Below are positions 53,775 through 64,000 of a stretch of DNA of 64,000 bases, piece by piece. The DNA comes from Pristionchus mayeri (taxonomy: Eukaryota > Nematoda > Chromadorea > Rhabditida > Neodiplogasteridae): positions 53,995,257-54,059,256 of the forward strand of contig BTRK01000006.1 in NCBI GenBank assembly GCA_036245805.1, read 5' to 3'. Numbering within the stretch: the stretch's first letter is position 1; each line of letters begins with the position of its first letter. The translations under genes were made by a program, and so were the position numbers. The notes beneath the pieces are model-generated. The model did no database searches and was not told where the DNA came from. It saw only the letters and a program-made list of their open reading frames with translations.

Positions 53775-55033
53775 ATATTTGCCCACGCCGGCGGCGACCC
53801 CCATGAACCCCTGTTCATGGTTGCGCACTACTCCCCTCGATTTGAGGGGAGTAGTGCGCAACCATGAATAGGGGGGTCATGGTCAAAAATAGGTTGGTAG
53901 GTCAATGGTAGGTCAAGACTAGGTACCGTAACTAATCGATAGTACAGTACCCTCAGATGCCGTATATCTCTACCGTAACCCACGAATATCGCAAACTAAC
54001 TTTATTTTTAAAACGTCATGGTACCGTATCTAATCGATTCTACAGTACCCAATTGACTACCGTAACCCGGTTCCTTAGGTCAGATTCAGTTCCTTGGGTC
54101 AAACATTTTTCTAAAAATCCAAAATCGAGCAAACAATTATTTTAAAGAGTACGTACGTATCTCTAATTACTGTAAAATCATTTTGTGATTAATTTGGGAT
54201 TTTTAGAAAAATGCGTAAAATATTTAGAAAAATGCTTGACCCAAGGAACTGGATCTGACCCAAGGAACTGGGTTAGGGTAGTCAATTGGGTACTGTAGAA
54301 TCGATTAGACACGGTACCATGACTTCTTAAAAATAAAGTTTGTGATATTCGTTGGTCATCATATTTATCCTGACGTCAGGCACAATGGTCCTGCAGGAGG
54401 GTGACTTCAGTGTGGAGGGAATGGGGATCTTCGGTCTCAGAGCGTCGTTAGGTCAAGGGATGGGATCTTCTTTGGCTTCTCTGGTCAACTGTAGGGACGA
54501 TCGTGACGGATCTCCGTTGAGCATCGAAGTAGATCATCCTGCCGCCGAACACCTGACTTGCGCCGGTTAGGAACTCACAACGCAGACAGCGGGGCTTTCT
54601 TGACGGTAGATCACTCGAGACGATGGGAATCCGTCCGTGCTCCTCCTCTTGAAGTGTACCAAGTAGGCGATACTCTCCGGGTTGCCCAAGCTGACGGGAG
54701 AGGATTCCCCAAACTAGGTCGGAAAAGAGCGGGGTCAGGGACGACCGCCCATCACGAGCGCTAGAATGGAGAATCCCGTCAGCTCCACACGTATATGGTA
54801 TATTGGTTACGTATATTGGTTACGGTAGTGATATATGGTATCTGGGGGTACTGTACTATCGATTGGGTACGGTACCAAGTCTTGACCTACCATTGACCTA
54901 CCAACCTATTTTTGACCATGACCCCCCTATTCATGGTTGCGCACTACTCCCCTCAAATCGAGGGGAGTAGTGCGCATCCATGAATAGGGGGTCATGGTCT
55001 GAAAACACCTCGCCGCCAGTGTTGGGCAACTAT
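53775..55033. mobile_element. PAL-R: hairpin-tipped element with GC-rich cargo
   Basis: Inverted ends of about 250 bp start TTGCCCA.C..GGCGGCGA and include ACCGTAACTAATCGAT-type blocks. Each end contains its own strong hairpin (53815-53867 and 54931-54983; 24-bp stem CATGGTTGCGCACTACTCCC.., 5-base loop). Flanks share ATAACC, part of the PAL-N centre in which it sits, suggesting a short target duplication of about 8 bp. The middle (54350-54790) is GC-rich and not palindromic. Confidence 0.7.
54448..54822 (-). other. Open frame of about 120 codons in PAL-R cargo
   Basis: The minus-strand frame is open from about 54822 to the TAA at 54450-54448. It has no ATG near its start but contains protein-like stretches (GRIPIVSSDLPSRKPRCLRC, then FGGRMIYFDAQRRSVTIVPT). 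The plus strand also has 60-70-codon frames. I do not recognise a family. GC content is clearly higher than in the surrounding element, so a captured host exon is possible; chance in GC-rich DNA is the alternative. Confidence 0.25.
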
Positions 55034-56571
55034 GATTATAACCCAATACTTTTTTTCCGATTTCCAGAGATACGCAATTTTTGGTGCTCCCGACCGCCCC
55101 GCACCAGGATGAAGAGCAGGAATGATGACGTCAACATAAAATTGTAGAGCAGGATGGTAGCTTTCTTTTGAAAAAAAGAATGACGTTCTCTCTCAATTTT
55201 GAACGAAGTTATGACCATTTCGTGGTCCCAATTTGACTGTCGAAAAGTAACATTACCAAGTTTGGCCTTCTGAATCTCGAAAATGACGACAGATATCAAA
55301 ATTCTGTCGACGCAGTTTTAAAGAGCCAAAACTTCAAAATCAATATTTTGACCTTTTCCAACTTGGGAAAAGGTGGGCCCTAATGCACTAAATGGGTTTC
55401 AAATAATGCAGAAATGTACCTCTAAACTATTCCAAGAAAGGGTTCATCTGTAAATATGATTTTTCATCCCTGGAATTGAGGGAAAAGCGCAAAACTCTAC
55501 ATTAAGCAAAAGTAGTCATAGAGATTTGGCTTATGGCTAGAAATGTAGGGTAGAAAGAGCTAAACATTTCATCTGTTGAAAGTGAGTCTCTATCTTGTCG
55601 TTGAAGCGTGCTACAGAGATTTGAAAATGGCAGAAAAAGACGGAAGAGAGCGGTAAATAGAGCGGAGGGAGAGGGAGGTCAGGCGGTGAGAGAGGCAGAC
55701 GGTTAGAGCGCGCGCTCTCGGGGGGATTCTAGCCTTTTTCTGGCCATCTTCAAAGCTCTGTAGCACGCTTCAACGACAAGATAGAGACTCACTTTCAACA
55801 GATGAAATGTTTAACTCTTTCTACTCTACATTTCTAACCATAAGCCACATCAGTACGACTACTTTTGCCTAATGTAGAGTTTTGCGCTTTTCCTTCAATT
55901 CCTGGGATGAAAAATCATATTTATAGATGCCCCCTTTCTTGGAATAGTTTAGAGGTGCATTTCTGCATTATTTGAAACCCATTTAGTACATTAGGGCCCA
56001 CCCCCAATTTGGAAAAGATCAAAATATTGATTTTGAAGTTTTGGGTCATGTGAGCATTTATGTCCCATGATAGTGTTATACTATGGGCGGAAACAATTGT
56101 AATTGTTCTTTTGGATGTTTTTGGATGATTCTGAGTGCAAATAAGGGTAATTGAAGATACGGAAGTATTCGAGTCCGTAACTCATTTTGGGGTCGCATCA
56201 CGAAAGTGCGCCCCTTTTTTTTCTATACCCCGATTTTGCTCATTTTTGGGGAGAAGTGAGGCACATATATGTACTACAACAACTTCCGATTTCCAAAGTT
56301 ATGTCACTTTTGGTTCACCCGACCGCCCCTCACCAGGATGAGGCCCAGGAATGATCACCTCAACATAAAAGTTGTAGTGCATGATGGTAGCTTTCATATG
56401 AATTAAAGAAGCACCTTCTATCTTTAAATTAAAGAGAATTATGATCATTTAAGTGAGCGCGATTTAACTGTCGAAAAGTGATAGTACCATATTTGGCCTT
56501 CTGAATCTCGACGATGACGACAGCTATCGAAATTCTGACAACGCAGTTTAAAAAGAGAATCATTTGAAGTA
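55034..56571. mobile_element. PAL-N copy 2
   Basis: Right-arm-type sequence (CCCGACCGCCCCGCACCAGG, GTTATGACCATTT) leads to a second-level palindrome (55330-56050; CAAAACTTCAAAATCAATATT and its complement) with a GC-rich loop GAGCGCGCGCTCTCGGGGGG at about 55707. The second arm resumes near 56280. Its later part is cut by the mariner-derived element at 56572. Confidence 0.65.
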
Positions 56572-56688
56572 TTAGGTTGGTCTAAAAGTTTCTGACTATT
56601 TATTTTTTCGATATTTATGCAGGCATATTTTGATTGTCTGTAATTTCTCTATAGTTTTAGTGAACTCACTAATAGTGGACTTTTATAA

Positions 56689-58623
56689 GAGGCGAATCGC
56701 GAGAGAATCGACCACGCCGCGGCGGTAGGATTCAAGTTTGTTCAATCCCGCTATAATTTTGACTATAAGTATTTCAAATGATTCTTTTTTTAAACTGCGT
56801 TGTCAGAATTTTGATATCGGTCGTCATCCTCGAGATTCAGAAGGCCAAACTTGCTACCGGCACTTTTCGACAGTCAAATCGGCACCACTTAAATGATCAT
56901 AACTTCGTTTAAAATGACGATAGAAGGTCGCTCTTTTTTTAGAAAGAAAGCTACCATCATGCTCTACAACGTTATCTAGACGACATCATTCATGGCCTTC
57001 ATCATGGTGCAGGGCGGTCGGGAGGACCAAAAATGACGTATCTTCGGAAATCGGAAAAAGGTTTCGGGTTATCATGCTTAAGTTTAAGTTCATACTAGGA
57101 ACTAACTTCTCGCCAAAAATTAGGAAAATCGGAGTATAGAAAAAAAAGGTCGCACTTTTGTACGACGACCTCAAAATGAGTTCTGGAAAAGACTTCCGTA
57201 TCTTCAATTGGCCTGATTTGAGTTCAAAATCATTCAAAAACATCCAAAATAACATTCTAAGTATCTACCCCCATGTTATAGCTCTTCCACTGGCCATAAA
57301 TGGTCACCTGACCGAAAATTTGAAATTCCGTATTTTGACCTATTTCAACATGCGGGATAGGCCCAAATGCACTAAATGAGTTTCAAATAATGTAAATACA
57401 TCCCTCGAAACAGCGCAAAGAAAAAGGGTTACTGAAAAGAGGAAATTTCACCTGAAGAATCCAAGGAAACACGCAAAACTATGACCGCGGTTAAAATAGG
57501 CATAGAGACTAGGCTAATGGATAGAAATGTAGATCACGATGAGCTGAACATTTCATCTGAAGAAACTGAGTCTCTATCTTATCGTTGAAGCATGCTACAG
57601 CAACTGGAAATTGGCCAGAAACGACGGGAAACAGGCCCATGGGAGCGCTAAGTAGAGGGGAGGGAGAGGGAGGTCAGGAGGAGAGAGCGCCAGACGGTTA
57701 GAGCGCGCGCTCTCGGGGGTTTCTAGCCAATTTCTTGCGATCTTCTAAGCTCTGTAGCACGCTTCAACGATAAGATAGCGACTCACTTTCAACAGATGAA
57801 ATGTTTAGCTCATCGTGCTCTACATTCTTATCCATAAGCCAAGTCTCTATGCCTATTTTTTAATAGGGCACAGTTGTGCGTGTTTCGTTGGATTCTTCAG
57901 GTGAAATTTCCTCTTTTGAGTATCCCTTTTTCTTTGAGCTGTTTCGAGGGATGCATTTACATTATTTGAAACCCATTTGGTGCATTTGGGCCCATCCCGC
58001 ATGTTGAAATTGGTCAAAATACCGATTTTCAAATTTTCGGTCAGATGACCATTTATGGCCAATGGAAGAGCTATAACATGGGGGTAGATACTTACAATGT
58101 TGTTTTGGATGTTTGTGAATGATTTTGAGCCCAAATCAGGCCAATTGAAGATACGGAAGTACTCTTTTCCAGAACTCTTTTTTTTTCTATACTCCGATTT
58201 TCCTAATTTTTGGCGAGAAGTTAGTTCCTTGTATGCACTTAAACTTAAGCATGATAACCCAAAACGTTTTTCCGATTTCCAAAGACCGCCCTGCACCAGG
58301 ATGTGGGCCTGGAATGATATCAACGACATAAACTTATAGAGCATGATGGTAGCTTTCTTTCTAAAAAAAGAGCGACCTTCTATCTTCATTTTAAACGAAG
58401 TTATGATAATTTAAGTGGTCCCGATTTGACTGTCGAAAAGTGATAGTACCAAATTTGGCCTTCTGAATCTCGAAGATGACTACCGATATCAAAATTCTGA
58501 CGACGCAGTTTGAAAGAGCATCATTTGAAATACTTATAATTGAATTTGTTGCCAGATAGGACACATTTTTTTCCTACCGCCGCCCACCCCCCTCAAATGG
58601 TCGATTCTCTCGCGATTCCTCTC
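56689..58623. mobile_element. PAL-N copy 3 (complete)
   Basis: Ends are GAGGCGAATCGCGAGAGAAT and the complement of GAGAGGAATCGCGAGAGAAT-type sequence, flanked by ATAA (56685-56688 and 58624-58627). Arms of about 900 bp carry GGCCTTCTGAATCTCGA and TCTGTAGCACGCTTCAACG. The centre (57650-57720) has the GC-rich loop GAGCGCGCGCTCTCGGGGG. It is inserted in mariner-derived element 2. Confidence 0.82.
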
Positions 58624-59211
58624 ATAATATAATTGCATTGGATCTAGTGTTTCCTAAGTAGGAGAAAATAATTTTATAAGAGAAATTCCCGGAAATTAGC
58701 GTTTTTCAGTGTTTTTGATTGAGCTCTACTTTTCGAATATTTGTGACCTACCGAATTTGCCCAATATGTCAGTAGTAGTGCACGAGTTGATTGTTCAGTT
58801 AAGCATGAAAAATCCGATCTTCAGTGCGAGTGAGTAGAAAGACACAAAAGAAAATGCTGATTTCGACGTCCCAATTGGCAGCGGTTTCGAAATGTCCCGT
58901 TCGCTCATTGATGAATGAATTAAATTGCAAATGTATATGCATACTAGGGTAGTCAGGTAGAATTTAATCAACCACAATTGGGAAGTCGATCTATATGAAT
59001 ACAGTGCGCGATCTATATGAATACAGTGCAAGCAAACAAAAATTTGGGAATTTCCATTTAGAATTTTCGAGCACTTTGCTCCAAATTTTAGGCAGGCATT
59101 TCGTGTTTATGAATTTGTACAGAGTGTGGCAGTGTGCCCATGAATTGGGCTTTTTTAACATTCCTTCACTTTTGCCGTTCTCACACTTGTCCTTAGAGTT
59201 ATGATCAATTA

Positions 59212-60130
59212 TTAGGTTGTTCGGAAAGTTTCTTTCTTTTGTCATTTATGGGCACTATTCACTTCTCCTTTATTTAACCTAGACCAATCAGTTTATGGTT
59301 TTTTGTAGTTGATGTGGGCTAGCATACTCTCTATGACAACCAGTAGTACATGCCTTTTCGATCAATAGATCTTTAGCAATGGAGGTACGAAGTTAGAATA
59401 GTCGACTTTTCTCCCAGACTTTTAATGGTGCACATTTCTTTGCAGAACAGAGATAGGCATACAAATGACCCGCTAATGTGAAGACCGTCAAATAGGGGGT
59501 TATTAGTAAACGTAAACTTTCAAATCAAGGACATGTTCCCCAATCTAACGAAGAGTCCGTGGAGTAATCCGCACTACGATGATTTTTTTGAGCATAATTT
59601 TGAACTAATTGTGCTTCACCCGATCAACCTAGACAACAAAGCGATTGTTATTTGTGAAGGACATTACATGATCACTTGCTACCCCTAATTAAGTGGGAAT
59701 TCAATTACGTATTCATGAGCAGGAGTTTTCAAAAAATTTAATCCGAAATTTGAACATCGAAATGGTGACATATTGATATCTCTCGTCTCCCTCGAAGATT
59801 GAAAGCCTGGTTTTTCTTTGCTATCATTATCATCAACTCTTGCCCTATCACATATTATCCGGCTTATATCGGCAGGCATCTAGTTCTCGGGAAAAATGGC
59901 CCAACAAAAAACACTGCTTTTTTTTAAATTCTGCTTTTTCAGGTGTTTTTGGCATTTGCTAACTTTTGATATTTGATTTAGCCTGCTATACGACCGAGAT
60001 TTGATTTGAACATACTGTAGTGTTCCACCGCCAATGCCCTAAGGTATACCATAGACAAAATAATTGAGGTCGAATGCCACAAGAATTGGCAAGAGAAAAA
60101 TAAAAGAAAGAAACTTTCCGAACAACCTAA
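59212..60130. mobile_element. Mariner-derived non-autonomous element 3
   Basis: Inverted ends TTAGGTTGTTCGGAAAGTTT are flanked by TA (59210-59211 and 60131-60132). There is no transposase frame. Its termini differ from element 1 after TTAGGTTG, so it is a separate mariner family. Confidence 0.85.
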
Positions 60131-60345
60131 TAAAAAGTATGGCGAAATAAGGGCAATGAAGACTTTGACTGTGAATATTGTCATCGTAACCGATCGAATT
60201 GGCCCGGTATAGTGCTATTTAAAAAGCATTCCCACGCCCTCATGAACTGAGAAAAACCATGAGTCGATTGCCAAAATTAAATCAAAGGGGGAGGAAAAAA
60301 TGCCAAAACATGAAAATAGTCAGAAACTTTTGGACCAACCTGATA

Positions 60346-60833
60346 CTTGTAGCCAAATTTGTTTCAGGATAGGACAAACTTGATTCCTACCGCCGCTCAC
60401 CCCCTCAAATGGTCGATTCTCTCGCGATTCGTCTCTTATAAGTATTTCAAATGATGCTCTTTCAAACTGCGTCGTCAGAAATTTGATACCTTTGGTCATC
60501 TTCGAGATTCAGAAGGCCAAACTTGGTACTATCACTTTTCGACATTCAAATCGGCACCACTTAAATGATCATAACTTCGGTAAAATGAAGATAGAAGGTC
60601 GTTCTTTGTTTCAAAAGAAAGCTATCATCATGTTCTAAAACTTTACTGCTGACGTTATCATTCCTCGTCTTCATCCTGGTGCGGGGTGGTCGGGTGGACC
60701 AAAAGTGACGCAACTTTGGAAATCGGAAAAAAAACTATCTGGGTTTTCATGCTTAAGTTGTAGTCCATACATGTGTCTCACTTCTCTCCAAAAATGAAAG
60801 AAATCGGTATACAAAGAAAAAGTGCTCAATTTT
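60346..60833. mobile_element. PAL-N copy 4 (partial)
   Basis: Contains a PAL-N right end (TCTCGCGATTCGTCTC at 60420-60435, then TTAT). After it comes inner PAL-N arm sequence (GGCCAAACTTGGTACTATCA, GGTGCGGGG.GGTCGG), as if one copy inserted into another. It ends at an AATC-type microsatellite. Confidence 0.6.
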
Positions 60834-60835
60834 GT

Positions 60836-60863
60836 GCAATCAATCAATCAATCAATCAATTTA
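60836..60863. repeat. (AATC)n microsatellite
   Basis: Six or seven AATC units in tandem. Confidence 0.85.
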
Positions 60864-60865
60864 TC

Positions 60866-61114
60866 ATGTCAGGCAATAGGTGCTCAGATGAGGATGGGGC
60901 GGTACTCTTCATAAGTTGCATTCCACCAGTGTTTGCCAATAGCTCGGGTCAAATCATCTCTCCATCGTATATGAGGCGATTCCTCTCATATAATGAAGAG
61001 ACCGTGGCATCGTTTCTCGAACTCTCGTGTGAGCATCGTGTCTGCAGCTATAATAATAATAATAATAATAATAAAAATAATAATAATATTAATAGTTTAT
61101 CATGCTATTTGTAA
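60866..61114 (+). other. Open frame ending in an Asn-repeat, doubtful
   Basis: An ATG frame gives about 60 residues of mixed composition (CSDEDGAVLFISCIPPVF, YMRRFLSYNEETVASFLELS) before running into an (AAT)n repeat at 61050-61090 translated as poly-Asn. No family is recognised. It may be an exon of an unidentified gene or chance. 61115-61396 has no gene. Confidence 0.2.
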
Positions 61115-61400
61115 GGATTATGAATTACTAAGGAACGGATTATGAATTACTTAGAGACCGTGAGATATGGTGTCACAACTAAGCGACAAAGGGATGTGAT
61201 TCAATTAGTGAAACACTAATTATAGCCTTTTACTCTTGACTCTCTTTATTTGGCGATCGTTATGCAAATGTGATTGGGCAAGTAATGTCAGACACTGTGA
61301 CTCCAGTTCGCAGAAGTGGATTGGCATTACCACGGATATTTCCGTGACAACGCTCCGAAGGCCAAGAAGAAGATCTGCTGACGAACGTGCTATGTTTTAT

Positions 61401-64000
61401 CACGCGTCTTCTGAGAGATTGCATGAAATCGAGACACCACCTTTACAAAATGTTCAAGCTTCAATCTCAAAGCGACTTTGGTGGTAGATGCTCCTAAGGT
61501 CACATACATTTTTGTGAAGACGGAATTCCGGAAATCTCAAAACTGCCTAAAATGCGGCTCCGGTAATTTTGAAAATTGAAAAAAATTGAGTAAAAAGGTC
61601 GTTCAAAAAAGAAAAATATTCAGCTCGTCGAGCTCAACAACTTTCATGTTAACGACTTTTATGAACCAAAAAAGTCTAATATATGAAAATTTCGAAAATC
61701 AAAAATTTCGAAAAAAACATTTTCATTAAAATTTCATGACCTGAAAAAAAGTTCCACATCCTGTTGAGATGTCTTCGGATTCTAAATCTACGTACCTTTT
61801 TACCCTAATGGACGTATTTTGAGGAAATTTCATGAAGGAATATTTGCTTTTTTATCCTCGTTTTTTCAAGCAAAATCGAAAATTTCACTTTCTTATATTT
61901 AAGAAATTATCTCTCGGGGATATATTTTATTTCAGTTTTCAATGTTTACTGACCTACTTATACCGATTTCCGTTGAAAAAACCGAAGATTTCAATACTTT
62001 ACAAAATCGCGAAAATTGCTAAATTTTTATGAAAAATGTGATATTGTAAAGTATTGAAATCTTCGGGTTTTTCAACGGAAATCGGCATAAGTAGGTCAGT
62101 AAACATTGAAAACTGAAATAAAATATATCCCCAAGCGATATATTTCTTAAGAGACCATCCACCAGAAAACGTAAATAGGTCACGGATGGCTAAAATTCGA
62201 AAAAATCTCTAACTTTTTTCTTGAAGTGGTCCTCATGAATGCTGATTAACAGGCTATATGGGAATGTCTATAGGTCGATTTTTAAAAAGTTACCGTAACC
62301 CATCGATTTTGGGGTCGAAAAATTGCAACAAAAAAAATCAAAAGTACATCAATTATAGTTTTTCTGGTATATTTTCACCAGTAGAAAACGAATTTCGATG
62401 TTAGACCTCGAGAAAATGCGATTCAAAAAAAGATCCAAAAACTGCTCAAAAAGTAACATTAGCAGTCATAACTTATTTCTACGTGAGCCGTCTTAACCGA
62501 TATTGAGGTTTTACAAACTTCAACATGTAACAAGTCTACCATATTTTTTCCAGAATTTTAAAAATAGAGCCCGTTAGGTTTTTGTGTCCTCAAAGTCAGT
62601 TCCCAAAGAAATGCACAAACCTGAATCACAAGGCGCAATAGACATAGCTGCCACATTTCATCTGTTGAAAGTGAGCGTTTATCTTTTCGTTGAAGCGCGT
62701 TACAGGGCCTAGAAGTTGGCGAAACCGAGACATACAGGCGAGAAACGGATAGAGAGCGGGCGCTCCGTCCGCCTGACCCTCTCTCCGCCTGACCTCCCTC
62801 GCCTTCCCTCGTCCTCCCCTCCCTTTACCGCTCACTCGCGCGCCTCAACCGCCGTTCTTTGCCAACTTCTAGGCCCTGTAGCGCGCTTCAACGAAAAGAT
62901 AAACGCCCACTTTCAACGGATGAAATGTTCAGCTCATCATGCTCTACGTTTCTAGCCCAAAAGCTGGCAGCTATGTCTATTGCGCCTTGTGATTCAGGTT
63001 TGTGCATTTCTTTGGGAGCTGATTTTGAGGACATAAAAACCTAACGGGCTCCATTTTTAAAATTCTGGAAAAAATAAGGCAGACTTGATACATGTTGAAG
63101 TTTGTAAACCCTTAATCCCGGTTAAGACGGCTCAAATAGAAATAAGTTATGACTGCTAATGTCACTTTTGGAGCAGTTTTTGGCTACTATCATTTTTGAA
63201 TCGCATTTCTCGATCTCTAACATCGAAATTCGTTTTCTACGGATGAAAATACACCAGAAAAACTATAAGAGAGACTTTTTCAGTCAGTGAACTTGGCATT
63301 AGGCCAAAAATCGAATTCCTCCTAAATGTGCCCAGATGTAGTACTCGGTGAGTGTAGCGCAGTGGTGGCATATTTAGTGATCTAGGTCAAGCGCTGAGAA
63401 ATTCACCGAACTTTCTCTGAAGGACTACGGATCTTTCTCAATTCGCATTTTCTCGAGCTCTAACATCGAAATTCGTTTTATACTGGTGAAAATACACCAG
63501 AAAAACTATAATTGATGTACTTTAGAGATATTAAATTTTTCGACCCCAAAATCGATGGGTTACGGTAACTTTTTAAAAATCGACCTATAGACATTCCCAT
63601 TTAGCCTGTTAATCAGCATTCATGAGGACCACTTCAAGAAAAAAGTAAGAGATTTTTTCGAATTTTAGCCATCCGTGAGATTTTCCCATCTGTTACGTTC
63701 TCTGGCGGACGACCTCTTAAATATAAGAAAGTGAAATTTTCGATTTTCCTTGAAAAAACGAGTTTCAGCATGTTTGAGGCGATAAAAAAGCAAATATTCC
63801 TTCATGAAATTTCCTCAAAAGGTACGTAGATTCAGAATCCGAAGACATCTCAACAGGATGTGGAACTTTTTTTTCAGGGCATGAAATTTTAATAAAAATG
63901 TTTTTCGAAATTTTTGATTTTTGAAATTTTCATATATTAGACTTTTTGGTTCGTAAAAGTCGTTAACATGAAAGTTGATGAGCTCGACGAGCTGAATATT
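61401..64000. mobile_element. PAL-H palindromic element (right end outside window)
   Basis: Left end CACGCGTCTTCTGAGAGATT with TTAT (61397-61400); this terminus is shared with PAL-F. The arm from 61620 to 61900 reappears inverted at 63721-64000 (GAGCTCGTCGAGC-type end, CATCTCAACAGGATGTGGAA). PAL-J copy 3 is inserted inside. A smaller palindrome (61893-62147) lies next to the insertion. Confidence 0.75.
62152..63716. mobile_element. PAL-J palindromic element, copy 3 (diverged)
   Basis: Ends are GAGACCATCCACCAGAAAAC and the complement of GAGGTCGTCCGCCAGAGAAC, flanked by TTAA (62148-62151 and 63717-63720). Arms of about 700 bp carry CCATCGATTTTGGGGTCG and the AAGCGCGTTACAGGGCC / GGCCCTGTAGCGCGCTT pair. 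The centre (62750-62850) is a GC-rich block like those in PAL-N. Near 63290-63420 the right arm holds an extra unrelated 150 bp. Confidence 0.82.

Larger units (their letters stand above)
56572..60343. mobile_element. Mariner-derived non-autonomous element 2, containing two further elements
   Basis: Left end TTAGGTTGGTCTAAAAGTTT, right end its complement with one change, flanked by TA (56570-56571 and 60344-60345). Removing the inserted PAL-N (56689-58623) and mariner-derived element 3 (59212-60130) leaves about 0.9 kb, the size of element 1 at 34739-35616. The host site belongs to PAL-N (ATTTGAAGTACTTGTAGCC); an uninterrupted equivalent is at 58533. Confidence 0.75.

Noticed and set aside
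57853..58389. 178-codon minus-strand frame
   Set aside because: It lies wholly in a PAL-N arm. Composition is repeat-like and the same frame is broken in the other PAL-N copies.
61..64000. CRISPR array or prophage
   Set aside because: Repeats are inverted and dispersed, genes are spliced, and protein families are animal; nothing bacterial or viral was recognised.

Overview
The window looks like nematode nuclear DNA. It is AT-rich and has split genes with short introns, many shorter than 60 bases, that end in TTTCAG-type acceptors. A Rab11 C-terminal fragment carries residues typical of nematode RAB-11.1 ([16 protein letters not shown]). Two split genes encode Golgi glycosyltransferases of types that nematodes carry. 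There is no bacterial gene organisation. All splice models below were built by eye from ORFs, splice-site consensus, reading-frame phase and remembered family motifs.

Genes. A 229-residue secreted, cysteine-rich protein lies on the minus strand (9472-10621), with a decayed copy of one of its exons upstream (11055-11216). A LARGE/B4GAT1-like two-domain glycosyltransferase lies on the minus strand (24794 down to about 19328); its C-terminal end was not found. A complete core-1 beta-1,3-galactosyltransferase (C1GALT1-like) gene lies on the plus strand (29209-45343; 10 exons, 350 residues). It is head-to-head with the LARGE-like gene, so both products would work in secretory-pathway glycosylation. 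A weaker two-exon plus-strand candidate lies at 7065-7615.

Repeats. Most of the rest is palindromic (fold-back) non-autonomous DNA transposons of 0.7-3 kb, named PAL-A to PAL-R here, filling introns and intergenic space. Many are flanked by identical 4-bp A/T-only target duplications (TTAA, ATAT, ATAA, TTAT). Several cases are proved by 'empty' copies of the same target elsewhere in the window. They are nested several levels deep. Other mobile DNA includes one nearly intact mariner (38664-39903), three mariner-derived non-autonomous elements, a hAT-like MITE with an 8-bp target duplication, and a small MITE with a 9-bp duplication.

Main point of interest. Some palindromes seem to carry or adjoin host exons. 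PAL-K (12767-14681) holds a Rab11 last exon with its splice acceptor, stop and 3' flank between inverted copies of a 300-bp module that is single and empty in the second PAL-K copy (38628-42285). A copy of exon 1 of the LARGE-like gene abuts another inverted repeat (26378-26477). PAL-R (53775-55033), which has a 24-bp-stem hairpin near each end, carries a GC-rich segment with an open frame of about 120 codons. Together these suggest a gene-capturing (Pack-type) palindromic transposon system.

Layout: 1-7.3 kb palindromes; 7-12.7 kb gene-bearing DNA; 12.8-14.7 kb PAL-K with Rab11; 15.3-24.8 kb LARGE-like gene and its introns plus palindromes; 25-29 kb intergenic DNA, MITEs and exon copy; 29.2-45.3 kb C1GALT gene; 45.6-47.4 kb tRNA-like and promoter-like duplications; 47.7-64 kb densely nested palindromes with no recognised gene.
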